From NCBI RefSeq assembly GCF_024763615.1, contig NC_077223.1, forward strand, positions 8,804,001 through 8,868,000: a stretch of DNA of 64,000 bases, written 5' to 3'. The stretch is from Phlebotomus papatasi (taxonomy: Eukaryota; Arthropoda; Insecta; Diptera; Psychodidae). This document shows, in pieces, positions 10,922 through 23,213 of this stretch. The position numbers were made by a program, and so were the translations under genes. Positions within the stretch are counted from its first letter, which is position 1; every line of letters begins with the position of its first letter. Below the pieces are notes generated by a model. That model saw only the letters and a program-made list of their open reading frames with translations. It did not search any database and was not told the origin of the DNA.

Positions 10922-13900
10922 CTATTGCCACACATTGCCCAGATTGAGATTGCCGAACTGTTGATTGAGATTGGGATTGGCGTTTGGGGGTGGGGCCGCC
11001 TTGAGGTTGCCCGTCGTGGCATTTGTTTGTGGCTGCTGGAATGGCGTAAATTGGGCAAAAGCACTCGGTTGCATTTGGGTCTGAGTCGTTGGAAATCCGA
11101 ACATTGCACCATTATTGAGACTCGGTGGAGGAACAGGCTGCGGAGCCCCAAAGGGTGCCGCTGGGTAGCCCGCGGGCACCCCAAAAGTTCCCTGTTGAGG
11201 AGCCCCACCAAATGGCGGAAATTGCGACTGAGGCGGTGGGAATTGGCTGAAATTGCTGAAATTCGGCGTTGGTGCTGTTGCATAGAGTGCCATGATGCTA
11301 TCCTTGGTCATCTTGGCCTTCTCCTTCTCACTGGGCACCTGATTGAAAAAGTCCGCTTCCTCCTTATCCAACGCATTGCCCCCCTTGGAGTCCGCCTCAG
11401 TGGCAGGAGGAGGAGCACTTAGAAAACTGTTGAAGGCATCCCCAGCCAGATCACTGGCTGACTTACTGGGTCCATTGGCGGCTACAGGTGATGACAAACC
11501 CAGCAAATCGGATGTGGCATTTGTAGGGGCATTATGTTCAGCAGCAGCAGCAGTAGCAGTAGTAGTACGGGAACTCTTGGGACTACTCGAGGTGGCTTTC
11601 GGCTTCGGCAGGGGAGCTGGAATTGGTGCAGATTTTCCCAGATTCTTCTTACCTCCGCCTGCATCTGCAGACACCACACTCGAGAGACCCAGAGTACTTG
11701 AAGACTTCTTTTTTCTCTTCAATTTCTCCATCTCTTCCTCAATCTCCTTCTCCCAATCCACCTGAAACATAATCCATCAATTAACCCTATTTTAGAGATC
11801 CTAATTAACTTTGGATTCTCTAAAATGCTAACTTTTGTAGGCCGAAGAAAAAAATATGTAAAAAAATATCATGATGCTATTCCAATGAAAAATTAACACT
11901 TTTTTAGCACTTTACTGTTCTCAAGTGCTTCTGTATTATCGACTTTTCTTTGCGTTGGTTTCTGTCTCGACTGTTTTTCTCAGTTCTCAATCTTGTTCGA
12001 AAATCACAAAATAGCTACACAGTAAAAAATTGTGTGAGAAATAAAGTTGTGTAATGTCACAAGTATTTTGGTTATAAATTGTAAAATTACTATCATATTT
12101 GTAGTACGATAACTAGCATAATGCTAGTAAAATTATGTTTGTGTAATGAAATTTGTGTATGGGAAAATTTGTGTAAGAACTGTCAAAATTTCATTGTTTA
12201 CTATTGCAATTTTTCTAAGATTTTAGTCATTTTTCGCATTTCTAACTGTCTAATTGTCTTCTAAAATCATTCATTGGATTCTTAAAATATGCCTCAGTCG
12301 TAAAAAATGAGGAATAATTATGTAGTAACAGAAAACATCACGTAAATTAGAAAAATTGACGATGCAACTCTTGGCCATTTGCTTAACCCTTTAAGGACGA
12401 TTGGAACACCGGTGTCCCATAAAGAAAATAATTTTTCCTGACTACCCAAAGTTATTTTTTTCTTATGTCTGTACATAATTGTAAAGTAGAAGGTTTAAGG
12501 AATCTAGAATATTTTTTGCAAGTCTCTAGCTATTTGTTATGCAGTAAATATTTAAGCTCAAAAATGGCGAATTTTTAAATTCTCAAATTCATAATTGATT
12601 TTATTAATTTTTTATACTTCCAATTTCTTTTAAGCAAAACCCTTTTGGCAATAAAAACTACAATACTCATATGTAATATTTTTCATTAAAGCGAAAAATA
12701 TTATTTATTGGTATTGTCAGAAAAATTACTTAAATTTTTGGGCTATTTTTGTCCCTATCGTTCGTAGAAGCACAAAATATTGAGGCTATGTGTAGAAAAT
12801 TTTGCGTGGAGTGCCATTTTTCTCTGATGTTTCCTCAATATTATCGTATTATATTAACTTTCGCAACAAATCCCATCTATTTCACAATAAATTACATTTA
12901 TATATTTTCTAAAATTGTTTATCTTAATTTAGGAAAAGTGAATTTTACAAGAATTCCGTTATGTTTTTGAAAATATTGTTCAAATTTGAGGAGTGAGAAA
13001 TGTCATCTATACCCCCCAAATGTTCAAATTTGAGGAACTCTACTGTACACCGAATCAGACTCTGTTGGTCTTTCCAAGGTTAGATGTAAGACTTATCATT
13101 GATTATGTTTCTCAGTTTAATTTTTATTGTTGATTTTCAGTCCGTAAAAAGTGTCTCGTCGTTAAAGGGTTAAGCATGCGTCCAAGTGATAACACCTGTG
13201 GATCAATTCAGGGATTTCACTGATTATCCACTGGATTATAGGTTTAACTGATTTTTAAAAGCCCAATAGAGCTTCCAAATACCCTTTTTTCATTCACGAA
13301 TATCAGGGCAATCAGCAAAAAAGTGTTTGTCAATAAATTTGATATTGACCACCTTCCGCAAAAAATGATAAGTCGAATCGAACAAATTTTACATAGATAT
13401 AAAAATAAAGATAATAATTTCAAAAACAATGGGCTATATTCTGCCAATAAAGATAAAGCTAAAAAGAAAGAATTAATGTGAAAAATAAATAAAAGATAAG
13501 ATTTTTATTATTATAAAAATTCTGTTTTGTAGTTGCGTCTGCCGCCGACTCATTACGGGCTTCAGACCTGAAATTTAGCCGTAAAATGGTTTCTCTAAAT
13601 TCTTATCAGTTAGGATTTTTTGGAAAATTTCGACATAGAGTTGGATATGAATGATAAAAGTTCCTAAATTATAAAAAAAAATCAATAAATTTTCTCGCTA
13701 TTTAGGATTTTGAGACCTTTGGGAACTAGTCTGAAGATCAATTACCGGCATCACAGGTAAACAGCAGAAACCCTGAGTTAATAAGCCGTATATGCCAATT
13801 CATATAAACGAGTAAAAATCCATACTACATTATTAATGTATAATAAATCATAATGCCCGATGCAAAACAACCTTTGTTTTGTAAACAGGTTTTTGACATT

Positions 13901-16900
13901 TCAGTGGAAGTGAGAGGTCTAAATCTAGTTATTTAACGCCTAATGCCCAACGCACAATAACTTTTGTTTTGTAAACCATGTTTTTTGACATTTCAATGAG
14001 AGTGAATGAAACTGAGATTTAGTCATCTCGCTCTCTCTCATATGAAATTTTGTAAACATGTTTGCAAACAAAATTTATTGTGCGTTGGGCATAACCCACA
14101 ATAACTTTTGTTTTGTAAACATGTTTTTGACGTTACAATGAGAGTGAGTAAGATCTAGATCTAGTCATCCCGCTCACTCTCATAGAAATTTTCAAAAAAA
14201 TGTTTACAAAACAAAAGTTATTGTGCATTTGGCATAAAGCTGACAAATATGACAAATGTCCTTTCTTTTGGCTTGGATAAATTATATTTCAAGATTTGAC
14301 ACTCTAAGTGAATATTTTCCAAAACCTCTTAACTGATGAGAAATTAAAGTAGTTAAGCCATATGGCTAAACCTTATGTCTGAAATCATTATATTATGCCC
14401 CAGATACACGTACGACTTAAGCCGAGAGACGGCTTAACGTGATTATAATCAAAATGATGATCAGATTACATTTCCATTTCTTTCTGACTAATGGATTATG
14501 AAGAACGGATTTTATTTTTAAGTTTATTGGACCATAATTAGTCTAGAAAAAATTATCTCACTTACTTCTTTTTGCATATTTAAAAGTTGGACGTTAGAGG
14601 GTTAAATAAATAATAAATAAATAAAGTAATACCGGCTTCAGACTTGAGGTTTATCTGTTATGGCTTAATTGAGGAGCCCAGAGCAAAAAAAAACGCTATT
14701 TTAATAGAGAAATGCATACAACTTAGACTTTTTTTGCTCTGAGAGCGCCTCAATTTTCAGAGAAATTTTTGTATTTTTTTTTTATTTGGCTATAGTGCTA
14801 ATTCAGTGACGAATTAAAAAAGTAAATATTTCTTTTCAGCTGTTATTCTCTTGAACATGTTTCTAGCCCATAATTGTTCATATGTGCTTCTGCATTATCG
14901 ACTTTTCTTTGTGTTGGCTCATGTCTCGACTGTTTTCGCCAGTCCTCGCCGTATTCTAAAACCACTAAACAGTCGTGACAGGACCCAACCCGAAGAAAAA
15001 TCGATAATGCAGACATTGAGAAAAAAAGAGGGTAAGATTAACATTTTTTCCTCCGAACTTTAACACTTTTTATTAAGGGTAAAATTAACATGAAAAAGGG
15101 TAACTTTAACCCCTACTACACATAAAAAGCATAATATTTACACCGATTTTGGATCAATACTGCAAGGTAAAATTAACATTTCCGGAATGTTATTTTAACT
15201 TTTTCGGATTTCTCTCAGTGGAAGCACTTGAGCAGTCATGGGCTCAAAAAACATGTTCAGGGGAAAGACTTCCCTTTTTCATGTTTTGTTGCAATAACAG
15301 CTTAAAACTTCAATCTTAAGCTGACGATTGCTTAAGAAAATTAATTAATTTTCCTTACGTAAAAATCGGGAAATCTAAGCTGAATTTATAATAAAAATAA
15401 AAAAGTTTGCAGCAGATTGAGGAGCATTTTAGTAAAAATTTTAATAAAATTATAATTTGTATAGAAATATTTTTGACAAAAAAAAAATCATGATAAAGCT
15501 TCGGAACTCTGATGCTTTAGAACAGATTTTACCTTCTCTAAATTCTCGAGAATGTTTTTGGTAGAACTGAATTCAACCTGAGCATTACTTAGCTATTATT
15601 GGCTACTGATAATGAAGGTTTTTTTTTTGGGTAAAGGTCATCCTCAAGCATGCGACTTAACCCTCTAACGGTGTTTTCTTTAATATGCAAAAAAAAGTTC
15701 TAAGACAATGTTTTCTAGGATAATTATGATCCAATAAAGTCGAAAAAACCCATCCATTCTTTTGTAGTTAGGTGAGAAAATATAAAAGTTTTTTGAAACT
15801 ATTTTTGCTTCTAAAATTCACATTTTTAGTTTTTTCAATTTATTTAAATAAAATATTCAAAATAGAATGGCATATCTTTCAGTAAAAAATAAATTTATTT
15901 TAGTCAGATAACTTAAAATCGGTATTTTTATGGAAATTGGAAATGAGTTTTTTTGCACAAATATTTTTTGTTGCTTTTTCTCTGACCTGTCACACAAAAC
16001 TGGGAATAGCAACAAAACGAAGAGTCAAAATGAGTCCAAACTTTCAAGAGATGTTTATAAGACTATTACCGAGGACACTATAGCACTTTTAAATAAATAA
16101 AACCTTTATTGTCGCTGTAAATGTGATTTTTGTGAAGACCGCCTGAAGGCGGTCTTACCCGTTAGAGGGTTAAATTTTCTGGAAGTCTTTTAGAATTCGT
16201 AGAAGATTGTAGTAAATTTCAAGACCTTTCAAAAACTACCAAATTTCTTCTGATCGGTTAAGCTATCTAAGCAGTAATTAAAAAAAAATACGAAAAAAAT
16301 CGAAAAATACACAAGTTTTATTTTTTTTCTGTCGCATGCTTTGTTACCCATCACCTCATTCAACCGCGATGAAAAATTCATTGCGGAAAATCCATTTAAA
16401 AAAATACGGACGAAAGCAAACAAACCGCTCTGGTCGAGCAGTTGGATAAATACAAACTCATTGACCCATAAAATAAAGGCAAGCCTATAGGGGAAAGTGC
16501 TCTCCCTTCGAACGTTCATGCCTTCGAATAATGTGAATTTCTTTTGGTTTTCGTAAGATATATATTTGATAGAAATATTTGATAGAAATGTGTAAGTCTC
16601 TTAGGAAAACTAAAAGAAAATTCACATTATTCAAAGGCATGAACGTTCGAAGGGAGAGTACTTTCCCCTACAGGAATTCATGGTAGGAACTTTAGAAGAT
16701 TTCTTACCTTTGGCGGAGGTGGCTGAACCCATTCTCTAGCTAAGTACTTCTTATGCTCATACTTGGCACGAATAAAAGTCTCCAGCGCCGAATCAGTCTG
16801 TGGACGACGGAATCCGTCCGGAAGTTGAGCTTCATAGACAGCACGAGCCCGAGAATTGCCCATCTGCTGCAGGGACACCTGCAATTTTTTTCCCCCTTTA

Positions 16901-17488
16901 GCACCTGTTCCACCTTTCACAAAACCCAATTACAGGCACCACTCACCACTTGTTCAGGTGTCCATGCATCCAGATTGACAGATTTCACGCGTGAGATGTG
17001 AACCCCCAAATTTCTGTGAATCCCAGCACATCGGATGCAGAGAAAAACGCCCAGATTCCAAGACGCCCATCTGGGTCCTACAAAATCCCAATAAAAACCC
17101 CTTTTGAGCACTACACCAACATCCGGGAGTATTGAACCTTAACCATGTGGCTTCCGGTCACTAGCCGGAACTACATGGTGTTGCAAGTGGCTTGAAAAAC
17201 TCCCCAAATATGCAAAAAAAATCAGTGTTTGACTTCCGGAAGTGTCACGCAAGAGACACTTTCTCTTTTGTGCTTTTTTCCCACAAATTTTTGCACCTGC
17301 CCACCCCAAGGCTCTCTGCTAATTGCTTTGCCCAGAGATAAAGTGAGAAGAGGAATGCAGAGAATCTTACCTTTTGCATCGCAATCAACACAGTATTTGT
17401 TATCTTCATCTCTGAGCATTTGAGTCAGCAAATTTTGACACTTCTCCTGGACAAATTTTGTCCTTTCGCTCTCCTTCTTACTGCTCAT
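10922..17488 (-). CDS. SMAP: SMAP-type ArfGAP (stromal membrane-associated protein), 419 aa, 4 exons
   Basis: Exons 17371-17488, 16947-17077, 16708-16878 and 10922-11761 join in phase to 420 codons. The protein stimulates GTP hydrolysis on Arf GTPases and acts in endocytic and endosomal coat traffic. The ArfGAP domain (about residues 15-130) has the zinc finger C33-x2-C36-x16-C53-x2-C56 and the arginine finger in CAGIHRNLGVHISRVKS (R61). FRRPQTDSALETFIR closes the domain as in SMAP1/2. The C-terminal half is low complexity, with Ser/Ala-rich runs, a TSDLLGL clathrin-box-like motif, and a Gln/Pro/Phe-rich tail containing SEKEKAKMTKDSIMALY, a stretch I recognise from SMAP proteins. Intron 3 is 4.9 kb and packed with MITEs. 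The start lies 341 bp from the DELE1-like start on the other strand. Identification is secure; SMAP1 versus SMAP2 is not meaningful in insects. Confidence 0.93.
12383..13173. mobile_element. TTAA-flanked piggyBac-like MITE carrying a nested insertion
   Basis: Ends TTAACCCTTTAAGGACGA...TCGTTAAAGGGTTAA with ACACCGGTGTCCC just inside. It is a clear copy of 43835-44355 (ATTGGAACACCGGTGTCCCA, GTCCGTAAAAAGTGTCTCG shared), but 266 bp longer because of the insertion at 12780-13045. It lies in intron 3 of the ArfGAP gene. Non-coding. Confidence 0.8.
12780..13045. mobile_element. pogo-like element nested in the piggyBac-like MITE
   Basis: Present here but absent at the matching point of the copy at 43835-44355, which reads straight through a TA (CATACCGAATCAG). 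The right end is TGAGGAACTCTACTG followed by TA, the CAGTAGAGT terminus inverted, and the subterminal ATACCCCCCAAATGTTCAAA matches 42277-42601. The left end has decayed. Confidence 0.65.
13856..14237. repeat. Tandem palindromic MITE copies (TGCCCAACGCACAATAAC ends)
   Basis: Three juxtaposed partial copies of an element with ends TGCCCAACGCACAATAAC/GTTATTGTGC.TTGGCA and arms of CTTTTGTTTTGTAAACATG. The best palindrome is 13942-14093; a second arm pair ends at 14237, with AGATCTAGATCTAG at its centre. Non-coding. Confidence 0.65.
15013..15220. mobile_element. CACTGAGA MITE, copy 1 (partly deleted)
   Basis: Right end TTTTTCGGATTTCTCTCAGTG and internal ACACCGATTTTGGATCAATA match copies at 28237-28490, 38765-39016 and 42864-43115. 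The left end (CATTGAGAAAAAAAGAGGG) is slightly changed and this copy is about 45 bp shorter. Confidence 0.8.
15657..16173. mobile_element. TTAA-flanked piggyBac-like MITE, 517 bp
   Basis: Ends TTAACCCTCTAACGGTG...CCCGTTAGAGGGTTAA with TTAA at 15657-15660 and 16170-16173. The CTCTAACG terminus differs from the CTTTAAGGACG terminus at 12383 and 43835, so this is a sister family. A lone GTTAGAGGGTTAA at about 14594-14606 may be an end of another copy. Confidence 0.7.
16490..16668. mobile_element. Fold-back MITE (GGGGAAAGT ends), 179 bp
   Basis: Second copy of the element at 8005-8220: GGGGAAAGTGCTCTCCCTTC...GAAGGGAGAGTACTTTCCCC between TA dinucleotides. It ends 40 bp from exon 3 of the ArfGAP gene, so it lies in the intron close to the splice donor. 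Confidence 0.75.
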
Positions 17489-17829
17489 CCTGTTCTATAG
17501 GCTTTTCACAATCTCCCAGGAATTTCGATGTATCCTTCAGAATCTTATTACTCCACACAAAATGCACAAAAAAGTATGGAAATAACAAATAAATTTTATG
17601 GAACACGTCCACGGTTTTTTTCTCCCTTTTTTTCACTGACAGCTGTCACTTTTTGGCTGTCGGGGCTGTCGCGTCGCATCTGGCAACCCTATGGGATATT
17701 TTTCTCTACGAAAAAAAATTTCCCATCAAAAAAACATCGCCTGCTGAAGATGGGCGACGGTGTTTTTGCGTAGTTTTTTGGATTTTGTGTGAAAAATTTG
17801 CAATTTTCGTGTTTGTGTGAAGAAAAAGC
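17489..17829. promoter_or_regulatory. Shared promoter interval between SMAP (-) and DELE1-like (+)
   Basis: The two start codons are 341 bp apart and divergent. No TATA box was seen on either side; the GC-richer stretch GGGCTGTCGCGTCGCATCTG near 17660-17680 is the likely core. This is typical of paired housekeeping genes. Confidence 0.55.
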
Positions 17830-20800
17830 ATGTGGAATTATGTTTCAAGGAGGATAAAGGACACTTTGGAGAAGACGGCCAACATCTTCGATGCAAGCCG
17901 TGCTCATTTCAATCAATTTGAGTGTCCACTGAGTGCTCGCAGGAAGGCTGTGATAAGATTCCGAAAGAATAAATGTTCCTTAGCACACTTCCGTAAGTCC
18001 TCATCCGTCGGCACCGCCACCAAGGGTTCGGAATCTGGACAGGATGAATATAAGGAGCATATTCCTCATGAAAATCTCAATCAGTCATGGATTGGAGCTA
18101 TAACTTGGGTAAAAGAGCATTTGATAACTCTTATCAAGGTTTGATTAGGAGCAATAACTCCTCTTGTTTTTTGGTCAACAGAGCAGTGCCATTATTTGCG
18201 GATGGTATACCAGTCAGCTGCTTTGCCTGCGTCGGCGTCAGTTGGATTGGGACCGCAGGAGTGCCTTCCATCCTGCAATTTGTGCTCTCATTCCACCCCA
18301 TCGCAGCTTCCACACAAATATCGTCTCCCGGATCGCATTTGCGGCCCCTGAGAAACATCATGGACCCGGGAAGTCCAAGGACTTCCCACTGGATCCTGCC
18401 ACCTTCGTGTACAACGTGAGCAACGATGAGGTACAAGATGAGCCAAAACTTTCCACTGAGGTAAGTTTATGCTTCGTTTACTAAGCCATTGACAAAAAAA
18501 CGCGAAGAGTGGATAAGCAGATCGTAAACTGAAGGTCACGTGCAGAGTCTTTATTTTTGTCTCGATCTCGCGGAAGAGACAAAAAAAGAGGACCAGAAAG
18601 AAGCAAAGGGTTACAAGGCAGAAATTCTGTGAATTCAAAGATATTCAGGAGGCTTGCTTGCATACTTGCAAAAAATTTTTTCGGTATTTTTCCTTCGAAG
18701 ATAAGGATGACTAATTAGAAAAAAAACAGATAAATGGACCTTTATTTTTGATAAAAACTAGAGAATTTGCCTAAAGATTAAACAAAAAAAAAAAAAACAA
18801 TAGCTTTTTATCTCTTCGGGCATTTATTCGGGTTGTTCTAAAAGTTCGTGGCGAATTATTCTATTGAACGAAATAATAAATAGAAAAAGAAAAATGAGCA
18901 GTAAAAAATTAAATTCGATTTGGAAAGAATTAAATTTGGTCAGTAATTCCCCTGGGACACCTTTTAGATAAGAAGAATTTCGTGAAATCAAAATTCACGT
19001 CCCTTTCTCTCTCAAATTATGTTGAATACAGTAGACTCTCTCTTAATCGGGAATATGGGGCAAAATTGTCATCCGGTTTAGCGATAGAATTGAGCGTCAA
19101 AGCCTTTGTAAATTCCACAAAAAGTGCTCAATTATAAAGAATCACGATAAAACAGGAAGAACTACAGCGAATTTAAGCGAATTAGCTTCATAACTAAACG
19201 TGAAAATTGTCAACAAAATTTGTCGCCCGATTGAGAAAGAGCCGATTGAGCGAGAGTCTACAGTATGAAGAAGAATTTGACGTGATGTTCAAGAAGAAGA
19301 AGGTTAGGAAAGAGCGCCCGGCCGGAACAAAATCGGAGTTATAACATATTTCCATGATACTAGTCTGACAAAAATCTGAGTCCGATTTGTATTATATTTT
19401 TGATATTTTTCATTTAAAAATATATGATATTCGTACTCTGTAATTGTCCGGGATATGTTCCACTGCCACAATAACATCGAAAATAAATGTGCAATTTTTT
19501 TTACTATTTTGCAAAGATTTATACAAAAAGAGGCATAAAAGTAGCCAATGAAGCTTAAGAATTACGTTTCCTGTAAGAAAATGGCCTCATCAAATGATAA
19601 AATTAATAATTGTGATTCACACGTACACGGCAGTCACACCAATACAACGGTGTTATCACACTAGAAAATTTCACATTGAAAAGTTGCTCATTAAAACTAC
19701 TAGAACCACTCGAAATCGCTGATTTAGTCAGGACACATTGATAGAATTGCTCAATGTCACGATGGCATACGGGTTGTCAGATGAGTGTTCTTGTTTTTGA
19801 AGCATTTCAGTCGTTTGAGTGAAAATGTGTGATTTTAGTGACGAAGAGGAAGTTATTTTCCTGTACACTGCTTTTGTGTCGTGCAAAAGGACCCGCCAAG
19901 CGAAAAGAAGGAAGGTGTGGGCGAGAGAATGGCTTTTAACGCGACCTTCACATGGTTTCGTTGAAAATCTTTATGACAACATCGCAAGGGGAGATTTTTT
20001 TGGAGACAATGATTTTCTCCGGATGACTTCGGAGGAATTTGAAGAGCATCTTCAAATCGTAGGGCCTTATCTACAAAAGAAGGCGATTTGTGACTCAATT
20101 TGTCGCAAACGGATTGAAAACCATCAGATCGGCTGCCTCTATTTTTGTATTCTCGACATATTTGTAGTCCCAAATGACGGATGCTTGATGTATAGCCTCA
20201 ATCAATTCCGCCACCATCTCATTTGACCACGAAATCCTAGAAGTTTATGAACGAATATAAAATGTAGATCGAACACATTTTTGTTTAGCTTTTTCTTACT
20301 TATCCTCTTCACCGATCTTTTTCAATGCATTTTGCCCTTTCTCCATCTCGTTTACGATAAATTGGCACTACTTTTAATCACAATTTCATCACTAATAAAC
20401 TGGTGGGAGAGTGTGGTGCAGAAACTACCCGAATGACTGCAATAAAGTAGTACCAGATGCAAATGTAATGAGCAAATTTTGCTCATTATTTGCTCATTAT
20501 TTGCTCATTAGTTATCAATCGTATTTATGCTATTTTAATCTATTTAAACCAATTCTTGTGACTCGAGTCTACTTTTTTATCACTAAATGAATCGATTTCT
20601 AAAAGTTCTTGAAGAAAATTGCACAATAGGGCATATATCAGCAACAATTTATGTGAATCACATGAAAATTTTCATGTGAAATTCTCTAGTGTGATACCAC
20701 GGTAATGCTGGCAAAAAGTCTCTTCCACTAGTAAAACGACACAGTCTTTTATATGGAGGGTAGGCCTACAATCGGCCTACTATCCCGACTATAGTAGGCC

Positions 20801-23213
20801 TACTCTACCTATTAGTATATAATATTTATCTAATATTGTATAACATTTGTTCCGGCCAGGCGGGAAAACTTACGCAAAAAAGAATTGAGAAACAAAGGAA
20901 TTCGAATTCGAACGGGATGCGAATTTCGACTTTGAAAGGCTTCTCTAAGCTTTTAAGCTTAAATGTAAACTTTATAGCGCTGGCACACCTTTTCAATTGA
21001 AATTTTACTTCTTACTCTTTCATACTAAAATAAGATGTATTTGTCTCTTTCTGTCAAATCGAAATTGGAATTACAATTTCAATTTTTATTTGACAGAAGG
21101 GAACAGCAATATCTGTGATGCAATTCTGACGCCGTCACATTGCTATCCCGCCAAAATTTTCCCGATTTTGCGAAATAGAAATATACATCATACACAGAGT
21201 CTTCACCCTGTATGAGTGGGCACGGATAAAGAGTGTGGCGCTTTCAGAGGGATAGCATGTGTAGTAAGGCACAAAAAGCGGAATAATGGCTGTTATTTTG
21301 AATATCCCGCGAATTTTATCTCGCGAGCTCCTGGAGGTCGTGAGATGGTAAAATAGATGCATTTTAAGTGAAAATTTCACGATTTAGTGCTCAAAAATTT
21401 TTGTTAAAATTGTTTCTATTAATTTTATGTAATATATAATTACATAAATTTAATGTCCACGAGGAAAAATTGAAATAATTATCGATGAATACTTTGGGGT
21501 TTCTTGGTGTCTCCAGAACATATTCCACAAAGATACTTATGGTCGATCACTTCAACAATCTGAAATATCTTAATGTGAAAATTCTCAAGAAATGGGTAAA
21601 AGTATTTGATTAAATGCACGTTATTTCAATAACGAGTAGGATAGTGTTGTCCAGAAACTATTTGTGAAAAAAAATTCAAAGAAGATTTTCCTAGAACTAC
21701 ATTTTTAAACTAATCAATTTTTAATATTAATTTTTTCTATGATTTTCCCTGAATATCCTTCGAATCCCCGAAAAGGATTGCGCAAGACTATTTGTCTTTT
21801 TCGCGAAAAAAGCTAAGTTCTCTGAAGATCATAAACACGGAGAACTGGGATTCTGGGATTTTGTCTTTCTTGGGGGCCAAAGGGATGTCTTCATTGGGTA
21901 CATGGGTTCTGAGTCACACACTTCACGAACAATTTTACAGCGATATTTTACTTTTTACAAATAAGATTACTAGTTACTACACAAGTTAAGCAAAATAAAA
22001 CAAAAATCTTTCTTGGCTACTAACTAAGTTTTGCTTAACTTAAAGGCGTCTACACATTGGAAACAATTTTCGTCAAAAAATGCATTTTTGACAGAAATTT
22101 CACGTTTCTCCCTACAACGCTGCAGGGAATTTCCTTCAAAAAATCAATTTTTGACAAAAATTGCTCCCAAGTGTAGAGACCATAAAAAATGCCTTGTTTT
22201 AGAAATCTCAGAAAAGGGTAGCTGTTTTTTATTTCAATTTCATTTTTTGTCGTTTCTTTAAATGTTCTTAAAATTATTTTTTCTTAAAAACAAATTTCAT
22301 TAGAACTTCTTCTATTTGAAAATAAAAGACTACAAAAACATTTCACTTATCTTATATGCAATAAAAATAATTAAAAAAAAAAAAACTTTTTAGAAATGTT
22401 CTCTGGAACCGAGAATTGACTTCATTCTTTACTACACCATGGAAAATTTTATTTATTTATTTTTTTACTAAAGAGCGCACTCATTATTCTTCATATTTCA
22501 CGATCTCTCAAAACCCACGAACCTCTCGAACAACCCTAAAATTAGCATCTTCCTAATTAAATATATTTCACAAATTTCTGCCACGTTTATCTTAAGAAAA
22601 AAAAAAACCTTTGCTAAAAATCTTTTGTTAATTTCGCCAATTAAAAAATAAACAATTCAGAGATTAGATGGAATTCTGAACAGCTTCGGAATATTCAGTT
22701 CAATGCGTCCAACATGTAAAATGTGTCTTGCAGAAGATGACTCTGAGGGATGCTGCTCAGAACCTAAAGAGTCTCATTGGTGACACGCACTTCCACTTTG
22801 CTGTGCAGAGTGTCAATGAGACTAATTTCGAGGAGGCCGTCTTTCACTTCAGACTGGCCACACTCCATCGCCATCCCTCGGCCACCTTCAACCTGGGCCT
22901 GTGCTATGAGCGTGGCCTGGGAGTGAAGAAGGATCTGAGGCAGGCGATGGAGTACTATCAGATGGCCACGGAACTGGGACATGCCAAAGCCATGTACAAC
23001 TTGGGGGTGTTTTATGTTCAGGGTCTGGGTGGTCTCAAGCGCAGTCGACGACTGGCGCGACAGCTCTTCGAGGCAGCTGCCCAGCAGGGCCAGGAAGATG
23101 CCAAGGCGGCGCTGCAAATGCACGAAAAAATGCACAAAACCACCCAGATGACTAACTACCAGTCTTCGAGTATTCCCTTGGCCACTAATTGGCGTCCCAT
23201 TGAAGCGACTTAA
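17830..23213 (+). CDS. DELE1: DELE1-like mitochondrial Sel1-repeat protein, 345 aa, 3 exons
   Basis: Exons 17830-18108, 18182-18460 and 22734-23213 (279+279+480 nt) join in phase 0. In mammals DELE1 is a mitochondrial protein that, when import or integrity fails, activates the HRI arm of the integrated stress response; the same role here is inferred. The Arg/Lys-rich N-terminus (MWNYVSRRIKDTLEK...) fits a mitochondrial presequence. A hydrophobic stretch (WIGAITWSSAIICGWYTSQL, about 87-106) matches the corresponding segment of vertebrate DELE1. Residues 205-320 hold about three Sel1/TPR-like repeats, best seen in ATFNLGLCYERGLGVKKDLR (236-255) and AMYNLGVFYVQGLGG (272-286). Vertebrate DELE1 is longer and has more repeats. 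The 4.3 kb second intron holds several DNA elements. AATACACATTGATTAAA after the stop is the likely polyadenylation region. Confidence 0.85.
19029..19263. mobile_element. pogo/Tigger-like MITE, 235 bp, TA target
   Basis: CAGTAGACTCTCTCTTAATC at the left; GATTGAGCGAGAGTCTACAG at the right; TA on both sides. The interior matches 7028-7250 in opposite orientation (TTGTAAATTCCACAAAAAG shared), so both derive from one element. Confidence 0.75.
19648..20702 (+). mobile_element. PIF/Harbinger-like element with a partial transposase-like frame
   Basis: Left end CGGTGTTATCACACT, right end AGTGTGATACCACGG (13 of 15 complementary), with TAA after the right end and CAA before the left. The 1055-bp body holds an open frame from ATG 19825 to the stop at 20224-20226, about 133 codons. 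It reads KRRKVWAREWLLTRPSHGF and DFLRMTSEEFEEHL, the N-terminal pattern of PIF/Harbinger transposases (basic R.VW.R.W...R, then FRM....F..LL). The catalytic DDE part is missing, so it is probably non-autonomous. It lies in intron 2 of the DELE1-like gene. Confidence 0.7.
22045..22182. mobile_element. Short fold-back MITE (GGCGTCTACACA ends)
   Basis: GGCGTCTACACATTGGAAAC pairs with CCCAAGTGTAGAGACC and the inner arms TTTTTGACAGAAATT/AATTTTTGACAAAAATT recur on both sides of CTACAACGCTGCAGGG. The same design is at 37443-37550. Confidence 0.6.

Noticed and set aside
10745..11422. 225-codon plus-strand open frame
   Set aside because: Lies opposite exon 4 of the ArfGAP gene, whose low-complexity codons keep the antisense frame open; no domain is visible.
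11343..11765. 140-codon plus-strand open frame
   Set aside because: Also an antisense shadow of the Ser/Ala-rich part of the ArfGAP exon.
16229..16519. 96-codon minus-strand frame as an extra ArfGAP exon
   Set aside because: No matching splice sites; partly inside a MITE, and exons 3 and 4 already join in phase.
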